Origin: an uncultured Alphaproteobacteria bacterium
Lineage (GTDB): Bacteria; Pseudomonadota; Alphaproteobacteria; Paracaedibacterales; CAITNM01
Assembly: GCA_903893805.1 (NCBI GenBank)
Contig: CAITNM010000030.1
Location: 95,900 to 159,899 of the forward strand
Length of the DNA: 64,000 nucleotides
Direction of reading: 5' to 3'
Shown: positions 27,766-36,469 of the stretch, piece by piece
Layout of the letters: every line of letters starts with the position of its first letter
Position numbering within the stretch: position 1 is the first letter of the stretch
The notes under the pieces: generated by a model
What the model saw: the letters and a program-made list of their open reading frames with translations, nothing else
What the model was told of the DNA's origin: nothing
The model's database searches: none
Program-made: the position numbers and the translations under genes

Positions 27766-27782
27766 TGCAAGAAGTATGCCAA
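27766..27782 (-). promoter_or_regulatory. Sigma-54 (RpoN) promoter for flgFGAH-fliE
   Basis: On the minus strand the sequence TTGGCATACTTCTTGCA has the -24/-12 layout of RpoN promoters: GG and GC separated by exactly 10 nt inside TGGCA-N6-TTGCA. It lies about 37 nt upstream of the flgF start. RpoN with a FlbD/FleQ-type activator drives middle and late flagellar genes in many alphaproteobacteria. The activator gene is not in this window. Confidence 0.75.
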
Positions 27783-27850
27783 CAAAAAACTTGAATAGAA
27801 TTCGTTAATTTCCTAAGGTGCGATAATGCAATTATTTATCGGCTAAGATT

Positions 27851-30538
27851 ATGTCGCGTAAACTTTTTTATATTCCTGCATTCCTAGTCATTCTGTTAGG
27901 AGTAGTTCCACTTTTTATTGATTTCTCAAGTTATGCGGAGCCGTATATTATTGACGCTCAAAAAATGATTGGTAGAACCATAAAGACTGGGTCAATACGC
28001 CTGCAGCTATTGCCAACGCCACGACTTAAAATTCATGATGTGATTTTAAGCAATGCACCAAACGCAAATAAGTCAGAAATGGTAAAAGTCAAAAGCGTTG
28101 AAGTTATTCTTAGCCTGTTCGATTTACTAAAAGGCAAAATAGTAGTTAAAAGTGTTGATCTAAACACTCCTGAAATAACATTAGAAAAAGCCAAAAATGG
28201 CACAGCAAACTGGGAATTAAATATAGCTTCACCAGATTCAGAACATGAATCAAAAAAAACAACTGCAAAGTCTACAAATGCAGCTGCTGCAGGAATTGTT
28301 GTCAGCCATATTGATATATCTAATGCGACTGTTACTTATATTGACCACAAAGAAGATTCTACAAAAACATTCAAAAATTTAAATATAGAATGTGACAGTG
28401 AAACTCTTATGGGGCCATACAAAATACACGTTCACGCAGATTCAAATGAACACAACATTGATATTGCAATGCTCACAGGAGCTATAAATTTTAGTGGAAA
28501 AACTGCATTAAAGGCAGACATATCTGTAAGTCACAAAACTCAAAAGGTACATATCAACTTAGATGGTGCGGTTGATATTTCAAAAGAACAATTCCTAGGA
28601 AAGCTTAAAGCGTCTTCGGCTGATCATCCTCTGACAGTAGAGCTACCTCATCAAAAAATTGATTTAAGAAAACCTATTGATGCCCAAGGTGATATTCAAG
28701 CTACAGCAGAACAAGTGACCATAAAGAATTTGCGTGTTAGTCACGCTATTGGTCAGTTAACGGGCTTGCTGAGCTATAACATTTCTTCTCAGATTTTTGA
28801 TGCAGACCTTAAGTTCAAGCACGAAATCGATTCTATTAATCTGCAATGCTCAACAAAAAATTTCAGTGAATTTGAATATCATATTTACAGTGAATATTAT
28901 CAAGAAATATTAAAATGGTTTACGCAAGATCAAAGCTTGAAAAATAAAATTGATATTAAAGGATCCTTTAAAGCAGAAGATGATTTATTAACCTTTAAAA
29001 AAACAACTATACGACTTGGTGATGCAAATGCTGAAGCAAATATTCAGTACAACACAACAACCAAACAAACCAAGGCAACTGCCCAAATGCAAAACATACA
29101 GCAGTGGGGTCATCTTTTTGGTCACGATTTGCCCTTTTCAGGACCAACAGCCGTTGTATTCAAGCTTATGCCGACTAAAGAAAATTTGGAGGTTTCAGTT
29201 AAGGTGTCTCTTAGTAATGGCAATGTACTTTTTGATGGGTCGCTCGGAGCTAATGACCTGCTTGCAAAAGGAAACTTAAACTTAGAGCACGTTAGTTTAA
29301 ATGATTATGTTATCAACCTAGAAAGCACCGTTTTGGTCAAAAAAACTGAAATTGACTTAACGCTGAAAAAAATTGAGATGAAGGACAGGTCGGGGCTTGA
29401 TTTATTTGCAGGTGGAAAACTCATAATTGATTTGAGCAAAGAAAAACCGCATATAGCTGGTTCAATCACTGCTCAACCAATTCAATTAGCATCATATCAA
29501 GGTGATGCTGTGTATTTAAAAAGAGCGCTGTACACGCCAGAAACAATTAAATACCAATTCTTACAAATTGCTGCAAATGCTAATTCACGCTGGTCATCGG
29601 CGCCTATAAAACTACCTTTGCATGCGTTCACCATGAACTTGCAAATAAATGTACCTAAAATCACGCTAGGTGGGCTTGTTTTTGAAGCATTGCAGTCTGA
29701 CATTAGCTTGAAAACAGGAAAATTAGGGATTCCATTTTCAGCGCATATGTATAGTGGAAAACTGAGCGGTGCGTTGCAAATTGAATCAGCAAGTGATCAA
29801 AGCATCGGTTTATCAGCTAAGTTTGATGGTATTGCGATAGAAAAAATTCAAGCTGCTGCTGCACATTTTTCTAGCGGAAAAGCCTCTGGTGAAATAGAAC
29901 TAAAAACCCGTGGTAATTCACAGCATGATTGGGTAAGCAAGCTTAAAGGTCAAGCAAACTTCAGTGTGAAAGACGGCATTGTTAAAGGCTTCGACTTAAG
30001 TGCTATTACCAATTTATTAAAGAAACCTAGCAGTCTGCTTGATCTGAAAAATCTTCAGGACTGCTTTAGTGGCAGAGGTCAAACAGCATTTTCTAATGCG
30101 GGTGGAAAATTCACCATAGTAGATGGTGTAGCTACTACAAATAATTTGATTGTAGAAGCGGCCGATGCTCAACTAAAAGCCGAAGGTCAAGCTGATCTTT
30201 TGAATTGGCAAATGCGTTTTTCAGGTGAAGTTTTGGAGCTAACCCTAAAGAACATTCCTCCAATAAAATTTACTATAAAAGGTCCGCTAGATCAGCCAAG
30301 TTATAATCTTGACCTTAAACAGTTGCAGCAGTTGTTTTTGCAAAAAGGTGCTGGTGATTTAGTATCAAAAACGCTTGGAAAGGCAATTCCAGGTCTTGAT
30401 AAATTGATTCCTGGATTGGGTAAAAAATCAAAGGGCGATGCAGCCCCGCAAGCAAGTAATTCAAACACACCAGAAGACGATAAACCAATGAAGGCTGACA
30501 AAGTTGTGAAAGGTCTTTTGAAAGGTATTTTTGGGTAG
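27851..30538 (+). CDS. AsmA-family protein (inner-membrane-anchored, periplasmic)
   Basis: A large 895-aa protein with one N-terminal membrane anchor (LFYIPAFLVILLGVVPLFI) and a long periplasmic beta-rich body. It has the AsmA signature at both ends: LLPTPRLKIHDVILSN with VKSVEVILSLFDLLKGKIVV near the N terminus, and FSVKDGIVKGFDLSAITNLL plus LLNWQMRFSGEVLELT near the C terminus. AsmA-like proteins are thought to move phospholipid between membranes (repeating beta-groove, VPS13-like) and influence outer-membrane assembly. The C-terminal 40 residues are a Lys/Asp-rich tail. It stands alone between the flagellar operon and tauE. Confidence 0.87.
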   Translation: MSRKLFYIPAFLVILLGVVPLFIDFSSYAEPYIIDAQKMIGRTIKTGSIRLQLLPTPRLKIHDVILSNAPNANKSEMVKVKSVEVILSLFDLLKGKIVVKSVDLNTPEITLEKAKNGTANWELNIASPDSEHESKKTTAKSTNAAAAGIVVSHIDISNATVTYIDHKEDSTKTFKNLNIECDSETLMGPYKIHVHADSNEHNIDIAMLTGAINFSGKTALKADISVSHKTQKVHINLDGAVDISKEQFLGKLKASSADHPLTVELPHQKIDLRKPIDAQGDIQATAEQVTIKNLRVSHAIGQLTGLLSYNISSQIFDADLKFKHEIDSINLQCSTKNFSEFEYHIYSEYYQEILKWFTQDQSLKNKIDIKGSFKAEDDLLTFKKTTIRLGDANAEANIQYNTTTKQTKATAQMQNIQQWGHLFGHDLPFSGPTAVVFKLMPTKENLEVSVKVSLSNGNVLFDGSLGANDLLAKGNLNLEHVSLNDYVINLESTVLVKKTEIDLTLKKIEMKDRSGLDLFAGGKLIIDLSKEKPHIAGSITAQPIQLASYQGDAVYLKRALYTPETIKYQFLQIAANANSRWSSAPIKLPLHAFTMNLQINVPKITLGGLVFEALQSDISLKTGKLGIPFSAHMYSGKLSGALQIESASDQSIGLSAKFDGIAIEKIQAAAAHFSSGKASGEIELKTRGNSQHDWVSKLKGQANFSVKDGIVKGFDLSAITNLLKKPSSLLDLKNLQDCFSGRGQTAFSNAGGKFTIVDGVATTNNLIVEAADAQLKAEGQADLLNWQMRFSGEVLELTLKNIPPIKFTIKGPLDQPSYNLDLKQLQQLFLQKGAGDLVSKTLGKAIPGLDKLIPGLGKKSKGDAAPQASNSNTPEDDKPMKADKVVKGLLKGIFG

Positions 30539-30593
30539 GATTTAAAAATAAAACCGTCCTGACAATTACAAAAAATTAAGCTAACATGGTAGT

Positions 30594-31676
30594 ATGGAAC
30601 TTATATACTTACCAATGGCAGATATCTACTTGTCCTTACCTTTGCTTTTAGCAATCGGGTTAGGTGGAGGTATTATCTCGTCAATGTTAGGAATTGGTGG
30701 AGGTATTATTATTACTCCTAGCCTGATGAGCATTGGTATTCCATCAGCCGTTGCCATTTCAACGCAATTAAATAATTCCGTAGGCACTAACTTCAGTGGA
30801 TTTTTAGCATATCAGCAAGAACGCGATGTCGATATTAGCTTGGCATGGTACCTGTTTATGGGTGGGCTTGCCGGTGCATTAGTTGAAAAATTTGCTCTTA
30901 CCCAAGTTGAAAGCAAAGCTGGTAGTTATGCTGTCTTGAAAATTGTCGTTTTTCTTGTTGTGGTCATTAGTAGCATCGTAACTCTTATACAATCTCAACG
31001 TCCAACCCAAGTAAGAACTGAGAAAGGTGCTATGATGCGCCGCTGGATGATTTATTTCCCTTGGCATAAAATTTTTCTTAGATCTCGTGTGGAAATGAGT
31101 ATTCTTGTGCCCCTAGGTGTTGGATTTTTCACAGGTACTGTCACTACCAGTTTGGGTGGTGGTAACAGCCTTCTTATTGCGCCAATTTTAATGTACTTGC
31201 TGGGACGTAGTTCTCCCGTGGTTTCAGGAACTTCATTGCTTGCAGGATTTGGGATTAACATCGTTGTTACTTTTATTTCAAGCGTTGGAAAAGCTCCTGT
31301 TGATTTTGTGTTGCTTCCCATTCTTGCTATCAGCAGTGTAGTTGGTTCAATTATTGGGGCCAGGTTGGCCTATAAATTTAGTTCTAAGACTTTAAAAATG
31401 ATTGGCTCAGTTGTGTTAATGGCGCTTGCTACCAAAATGTATTTCGAATTAAAGCTTGTAAATTGGCAAACAATGTCTAAAGGGCAAAATTTCTTTAATA
31501 AATTTCCAAAAGTTTTGAAAAAAATTCAAGCAATGCCCGACCAAAGCTGGATGCTTCCCATAGCGCAATACGCTCATGATTCCCCAATGGAATACACCAT
31601 TATCACGCTTGTGCTGGTTACTGTTTTTGCTGGAGCAGTTCAATATGTGCTTAATCGTATAGCGTGGAGTGATTAG
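30594..31676 (+). CDS. TauE/SafE family sulfite/anion exporter
   Basis: A 360-aa membrane protein of the TauE/SafE (DUF81) family. The first repeat contains GLGGGIISSMLGIGGGIIITP (about 21-41) and the second contains GVGFFTGTVTTSLGGGNSLL, the duplicated family motif. Eight or more membrane segments are visible, the last near 335-355. Substrates in the family are sulfite, sulfoacetate or related organic anions; none can be assigned here. Its TAG is followed immediately by the potF ATG with no gap, so it is likely cotranscribed with the putrescine importer, an unusual partner. Confidence 0.85.
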   Translation: MELIYLPMADIYLSLPLLLAIGLGGGIISSMLGIGGGIIITPSLMSIGIPSAVAISTQLNNSVGTNFSGFLAYQQERDVDISLAWYLFMGGLAGALVEKFALTQVESKAGSYAVLKIVVFLVVVISSIVTLIQSQRPTQVRTEKGAMMRRWMIYFPWHKIFLRSRVEMSILVPLGVGFFTGTVTTSLGGGNSLLIAPILMYLLGRSSPVVSGTSLLAGFGINIVVTFISSVGKAPVDFVLLPILAISSVVGSIIGARLAYKFSSKTLKMIGSVVLMALATKMYFELKLVNWQTMSKGQNFFNKFPKVLKKIQAMPDQSWMLPIAQYAHDSPMEYTIITLVLVTVFAGAVQYVLNRIAWSD

Positions 31677-32807
31677 ATGTTTTCTCGTTTTTTATTTCGC
31701 TTATTACTTGTGATATCCATTGCTAGCATTGGCGTTTGGTTCCTTTTTAAACCATCCCCTGCTCAAGCTGAAGACAAATACGTAAATGTTTATTGTTGGT
31801 ATGGATTACTTGATCAAGAAACCATTAAAGAATTTGAAAATGAAACAGGTATAACAGTTAGTTTAGATGCTTACGATAATAACGAAGTTTTAGAAGCAAA
31901 GCTTCTCGCTAGCAATAGCGGATTTGACGTTGTGTTTCCTTCAGCAACACCCTACATAGCTTGGCAAATTCAAGCAGGTGTTTACCAAAAGCTTGATAAA
32001 AATCTATTGCCTAACATTGTAGAGCTCGACCCATTGGTGGTGCATTGGATGCGTAACGTAGACAAGAACCTTACCTATTCTCTTCCGTATTTTTGGGGAA
32101 CAGTTGGTATTGTCTACAATAAAGATGTTTTGGAGAAAGTTTTTCCGAAAGGGTTTGAGCAAAATCTAAGTTTATTATTTAACCCTGTTAATCTTAAAAA
32201 ACTATCTAAATATGGGGTCTCACTACTTGAAGAAAGTGTTGATGTTATTCCATTTTCATTAATGTATATAAATAAAAACCCTAACTCGTCATCATCAGAA
32301 GATCTTGACCTAGCTGCAAAGCATCTTATGAAAATGCGTCCGTATATAAGGCGGTTTACTTCTTCCAGAGTGGTGAATGATATTGTTTTAGGTGATACAG
32401 CAATAGCGCTTGTGTGGTCAGGTGAAGCACAACAAGCAATTATAGAAGCTAAAGAACAAGGTAAAAATATCGAATATTTTATTCCACCTGAAGGTGGAAT
32501 TACATGGATTGATGCTATGGCGATTCCACAAGGTGCTCCTCATCCTAAAAATGCTCATGCATTTATCAACTTTTTACTAAAACCGCATATTGCTGGGCGT
32601 ATTTGCCAAAATACTTCACATGGAGTTGCAGTTAGTCGTGCTAAAAAATATATGTCTGATGATATTTTAAAAAATGAGGGTATTTATCCAGGTAAAAATA
32701 TATTGAAAAAACTTTTTTTAAATGCACCACCAAAAACCTCGAATGAAATACAATTTGAACGTGAGCGCACTCGGGTGTGGGCAAAAATACGCCTTAATGA
32801 ATATTAG
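31677..32807 (+). CDS. potF: Polyamine ABC transporter, periplasmic binding protein
   Basis: Binding protein of a PotFGHI-type putrescine/spermidine importer, 376 aa. The signal peptide runs to about residue 31 (FLFKPSPAQA). The mature protein shows the PotD/PotF blocks: VNVYCWYGLLDQETIKEFE, FDVVFPSATPYIA, SLPYFWGTVGIVYNKD, the ligand-pocket WSGEAQQAI, and AHPKNAHAFINFLLKP-like sequence (APHPKNAHAFINFL). Whether it prefers putrescine or spermidine cannot be read. It heads potF-potG-potH-potI with very short or overlapping joints. It replaces endogenous spermidine synthesis if the speE relic is the only copy. Confidence 0.92.
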   Translation: MFSRFLFRLLLVISIASIGVWFLFKPSPAQAEDKYVNVYCWYGLLDQETIKEFENETGITVSLDAYDNNEVLEAKLLASNSGFDVVFPSATPYIAWQIQAGVYQKLDKNLLPNIVELDPLVVHWMRNVDKNLTYSLPYFWGTVGIVYNKDVLEKVFPKGFEQNLSLLFNPVNLKKLSKYGVSLLEESVDVIPFSLMYINKNPNSSSSEDLDLAAKHLMKMRPYIRRFTSSRVVNDIVLGDTAIALVWSGEAQQAIIEAKEQGKNIEYFIPPEGGITWIDAMAIPQGAPHPKNAHAFINFLLKPHIAGRICQNTSHGVAVSRAKKYMSDDILKNEGIYPGKNILKKLFLNAPPKTSNEIQFERERTRVWAKIRLNEY

Positions 32808-32818
32808 GAAAAATAACT

Positions 32819-33970
32819 ATGTCGATTAATGGAAATAGAGAACAATTAAAAAATCTGGAGCCCTGGCAAGATCCAAACGTTAAGCCTTATGTTTTGATTG
32901 AGAATATTAATAAGAGCTTTGGCACAACAGTCGCTGTTAAAAATCTTTCTATTTCTATTTACCGAGGTGAACTTTTTGCTTTGCTAGGAGCATCTGGTTG
33001 TGGAAAATCAACATTGTTGCGTATTCTGGCGGGGCTCGAGAAACCTTCAAGTGGAAGAATTGTCATTGATGATTTGGACATTACCGATTTGCCTCCGTAT
33101 AAACGTCCTGTGAGCATGATGTTTCAATCGTATGCCTTGTTTCCACACATGACGGTTGAAGATAATATTAGTTTTGGCTTGAAGCAAGAGCGCCTTTCCA
33201 AAAATCAAATCACTGAACGGGTGGATGAAGTGCTCGATTTAGTGCAACTGCGTAAATATCGAGATCGCAAGCCTGAGCAACTCTCAGGAGGGCAACAACA
33301 ACGTGTTGCATTGGCACGTAGCCTTGCTAAACGGCCAAAATTATTATTACTTGATGAGCCATTAGGAGCCTTAGATAAAAAGTTACGCGAAAAAACTCAG
33401 TTTGAATTGGTAAACATTCAAGAGCGAGTAGGCATTACCTTCGTTGTGGTTACCCACGATCAAGAAGAAGCAATGACTATGTCCAGCCGTATTGGAATCA
33501 TGGATGAAGGGCAAATTAGACAAATTGGAAAGCCACATGAAATTTATGAATTTCCTCATTCTCGTTTTGTTGCTGAGTTCATAGGTTCTATGAACATGTT
33601 TGAAGGCGTTGTGGTTGAAGACGAGCCAGACCACGTGGTCATTGAATCATCTGAAGCAGGATGTGAACTCTACGTTACCCATGCAGCATCCATGCCTGTA
33701 GGTGCGAATGTTACAGTTGCTCTTCGTCCTGAAAAAGTGATGATTTCAACGAACCCAAATCCTAATTTAGGACGTAACTGCACCAAAGGAATTGTACGAG
33801 AAATAGCCTATTTAGGGGACATTAGCATTTATCATGTTCAGCTTGAATCAGGAAAGATTGTTCAGGCATCATTGCCAAATCTACTACGTTTATCTGAGCG
33901 TGACGTAAAGTGGGATGACGAAGTGTATTTATTTTGGAGACCAGAAAATGGAGTCGTCTTAAGCGTATGA
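32819..33970 (+). CDS. potG: Polyamine ABC transporter, ATP-binding protein
   Basis: ATPase of the polyamine importer, 383 aa. Walker A is GASGCGKST, the Q-loop lies in MMFQSYALFPHMTVEDN, the signature is LSGGQQQRVALARSLA, Walker B is LLLLDEPLGALD, and the switch His is in VVVTHDQEEAM. A C-terminal TOBE regulatory domain follows (FEGVVVEDEP onward and VTVALRPEKVMIS). It is 11 nt downstream of potF, and its TGA overlaps the potH ATG (ATGA). Confidence 0.95.
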   Translation: MSINGNREQLKNLEPWQDPNVKPYVLIENINKSFGTTVAVKNLSISIYRGELFALLGASGCGKSTLLRILAGLEKPSSGRIVIDDLDITDLPPYKRPVSMMFQSYALFPHMTVEDNISFGLKQERLSKNQITERVDEVLDLVQLRKYRDRKPEQLSGGQQQRVALARSLAKRPKLLLLDEPLGALDKKLREKTQFELVNIQERVGITFVVVTHDQEEAMTMSSRIGIMDEGQIRQIGKPHEIYEFPHSRFVAEFIGSMNMFEGVVVEDEPDHVVIESSEAGCELYVTHAASMPVGANVTVALRPEKVMISTNPNPNLGRNCTKGIVREIAYLGDISIYHVQLESGKIVQASLPNLLRLSERDVKWDDEVYLFWRPENGVVLSV

Positions 33971-34923
33971 TTCGGCAAATACTGGACCATTTTTTTGAAT
34001 TTTTTTGGGGAGAGCTTTGCTATATAGGAAGAAAGCTACGTGATAAATGGCTTGTTATTTCTATTCCTTATTTATGGCTTGCTTTGTTTTTCCTGTTTCC
34101 TTTTCTCATTATTTTTAAAATCAGTTTTTCAGAGCTTCAGATAGGTATTCCTCCTTTTAGAAATGTTGTTGAATGGACGCCGGACTTACTATTAAAAATC
34201 CGCCTGCATTTTGAGGGTTATTGGACAGTTTTTACAGATAATTTCTATATTCATGCAGTGTTCAGCTCTTTAAAAATTGCATTGTTTTCAACCATGGGAT
34301 GCTTAATCATTGGTTACATGATTGCTTATAGTATTTCCCGAGTAAAAACATCTTGGCGCATGCCATTATTGCTAATGATTGCTCTTCCATTTTGGACATC
34401 TTTTCTTATTCGGGTTTATGCTTGGATGGCAATGTTAAGTAGTAAGGGATTAATAAATAACATTCTTTTAAAGCTTCATATAATTAGCAATCCGCTACAA
34501 CTTCTTGATAATGACGGCGCAGTTTGTTTGGGTATTATATATTGTTATTTACCGTTTATGGTTTTTCCAATTTATGCATCGCTCATAAAAATAAATGATG
34601 ATTTCATTGAGGCAGCTCATGACTTGGGTTGCACACCATGGCGAGCTTTTTGGAGTATCACTGTGCCTTTATCTAAGCAGGGAATTATCGCAGGCATTAT
34701 TCTGGTGTTCCTACCATCAATTGGAGAGTTTGTTATTCCAGAAATTCTTGGTGGCCCAGAGACAGTAACCATTGGACGCGTGCTTTGGTGGGAATTTTTT
34801 AACAACAGAAACTGGCCTTTAGCAAGTGCTGTAGCAGTGCTTATGGTGTTCTTGTTCGTTGTGCCAATTATGATTTTAAGAAATCGACAGCTAGACGCAA
34901 CAGAGAAAGCTGCACAGACATGA
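33967..34923 (+). CDS. potH: Polyamine ABC transporter permease
   Basis: First inner-membrane subunit, 318 aa from the ATG at 33967, which overlaps the potG stop (ATGA). A longer reading from 33934 lies inside potG and is rejected. About six membrane helices are visible. The EAA loop that docks the ATPase is DFIEAAHDLGCTPWRAFWSI followed by TVPLS. The N-terminal 40 residues before LVISIPYLWLALFFLFPF form a basic cytoplasmic tail. Its stop overlaps the potI start by 4 nt. Confidence 0.94.
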   Translation: MIRQILDHFFEFFWGELCYIGRKLRDKWLVISIPYLWLALFFLFPFLIIFKISFSELQIGIPPFRNVVEWTPDLLLKIRLHFEGYWTVFTDNFYIHAVFSSLKIALFSTMGCLIIGYMIAYSISRVKTSWRMPLLLMIALPFWTSFLIRVYAWMAMLSSKGLINNILLKLHIISNPLQLLDNDGAVCLGIIYCYLPFMVFPIYASLIKINDDFIEAAHDLGCTPWRAFWSITVPLSKQGIIAGIILVFLPSIGEFVIPEILGGPETVTIGRVLWWEFFNNRNWPLASAVAVLMVFLFVVPIMILRNRQLDATEKAAQT

Positions 34924-35729
34924 TTCGCTTTTCTAAATTCAACCTTGGCGCGCTTATTTTTGGGTACGGATTTCTGTACGTTCCCATACTTTACCTAATA
35001 GTATATTCATTTAATGATTCTAGAATCATTGGCGTATGGGCAGGATTTTCCACACGTTGGTATGCAAAATTATTTCAGGACGATGCACTTATTCGTGCCG
35101 TGCTAAACACCTTTGAAATCGCTGCAATTGTCGCAACCTTAGCTGTCGCTCTTGGTACAATGGCTGCTATTGTCATGGTGCGCTTTAAACGATTTCGTGG
35201 AAAAACCTTATTCAGTGGTTTAATTTCAGCACCTTTGGTTATGCCGGAAGTTATTACAGGTCTTGCGCTTTTGTTAATGTTTGTAACCTTGGAACGTGCA
35301 ATTGGATGGCCATCTGAACGTGGTATGCTAACTATTATCATCGCGCATATTACGTTAACAATGTCCTATGTGTATTTGGTTATTCAAGCGCGTTTAATTG
35401 ACTTTGATAAATCACTAGAAGAAGCAGCTATGGTTCTGGGCGCTAAACCTTCAACCGTATTTTTCAGGATAACACTTCCGTTGATTTTTCCATCATTACT
35501 GGCAGGGTGGTTATTAGCATTTGCCTTATCATTAGATGACGTGGTCATTGCTAGCTTTTTAGCAGGTCCAGGAGCCACAACTTTACCAATTTTAGTATTT
35601 TCTAGTGTGCGAACAGGTGTTACGCCTGAGCTAAATGCATTAGCTACGATTATAGTAGGAGTTGTCAGCATTGGTATTTTGATCAGTGGACTTATCATGC
35701 ACCGTCGGGCGTCTAAGAAAATTTATTAA
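34920..35729 (+). CDS. potI: Polyamine ABC transporter permease
   Basis: Second permease subunit, 269 aa, six membrane helices. The N terminus has FGYGFLYVPILYLIVYSFNDS, as in PotC/PotI. The EAA loop is KSLEEAAMVLGAKPSTVFFR, then ITLPLIFPSLLAGWLLAF. The start overlaps potH (ATGA at 34920). It completes a four-gene importer. No regulatory gene is attached. Confidence 0.94.
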   Translation: MIRFSKFNLGALIFGYGFLYVPILYLIVYSFNDSRIIGVWAGFSTRWYAKLFQDDALIRAVLNTFEIAAIVATLAVALGTMAAIVMVRFKRFRGKTLFSGLISAPLVMPEVITGLALLLMFVTLERAIGWPSERGMLTIIIAHITLTMSYVYLVIQARLIDFDKSLEEAAMVLGAKPSTVFFRITLPLIFPSLLAGWLLAFALSLDDVVIASFLAGPGATTLPILVFSSVRTGVTPELNALATIIVGVVSIGILISGLIMHRRASKKIY

Positions 35730-35817
35730 ATTGTAAGGCCACTAAAAAACGATTTTTGTTCCATTATAAGAAATAATATTTTAATATGATTTCCTTAAGT
35801 TGAATTACATTCAACTA

Positions 35818-36447
35818 ATGAAAAATTATTTCATATTAAATTTATCAATGTTCTTGGTCCTGTGCGTTAATCTTTTTGGTTTTGACAATCATGAAGTCAT
35901 AGTAAGCAAAGTAATTAAGCCTTCAGGTAAACCTTTTCTAATGCTTGCTAATCCAAGAAGTGACGAGGAGCAGGAACTAAAAAATCTTCAAAGAAATCCT
36001 CCTTCCACTGAGGAAAGAGTAACAAGCTCCTTAGTTAGAGCAGTAGAAAATGGTTATGAAGCAGTGGTTGAATCTTTGCTTCTTACACCAAAATTAATCT
36101 GCAAAAAAGACTGGGCCCTATTTCAAGCAATTAGACACAATAGAGCACAAATAGTAAAATCTTTTCTGCATTTTAAATGTGATTCTATTGGTACTGCTTT
36201 ATGTATTGCAGTAAAAAGAGGGCATTATAATATCGTACGTATATTATTAGATTCTATGCAAATATCAAAGAGAGATGACATTATTCAAGCTTATAATGCA
36301 ACATTTGGCTCTGATTTTTTTTATTGGAATAGAAACAATCCTGCTAACGGTTTAAAAATACGTGATCTACTAAAACCCTATCTGCTAAAACAAAATGACT
36401 CCAAATTACTTATACCAGGGCAAGTTACCTTAGCGAAATTCCTATAG
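35818..36447 (+). CDS. Secreted ankyrin-repeat protein
   Basis: From the ATG at 35818 this is 209 aa with a signal peptide (KNYFILNLSMFLVLCVNLFG). A frame extension to a TTG at 35800 is less likely. Residues about 70-155 form three ankyrin-type units (SSLVRAVENGYEAVVESLL, ALFQAIRHNRAQIVKSFL, ALCIAVKRGHYNIVRILLD). Ankyrin proteins mediate protein contacts and are a common effector class in amoeba- and protist-associated bacteria. The C-terminal 60 residues have no recognisable domain. It is monocistronic after potI, with an AT-rich upstream region. A role in host interaction is inference only. Confidence 0.7.
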   Translation: MKNYFILNLSMFLVLCVNLFGFDNHEVIVSKVIKPSGKPFLMLANPRSDEEQELKNLQRNPPSTEERVTSSLVRAVENGYEAVVESLLLTPKLICKKDWALFQAIRHNRAQIVKSFLHFKCDSIGTALCIAVKRGHYNIVRILLDSMQISKRDDIIQAYNATFGSDFFYWNRNNPANGLKIRDLLKPYLLKQNDSKLLIPGQVTLAKFL

Positions 36448-36469
36448 GCTGCAAAGAAAATATATTAAA

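Noticed and set aside
33934..33966. Longer potH reading beginning inside potG
   Set aside because: The ATG at 33967 overlaps the potG stop as ATGA, matching the potH/potI junction; the extension is only an open frame within potG.
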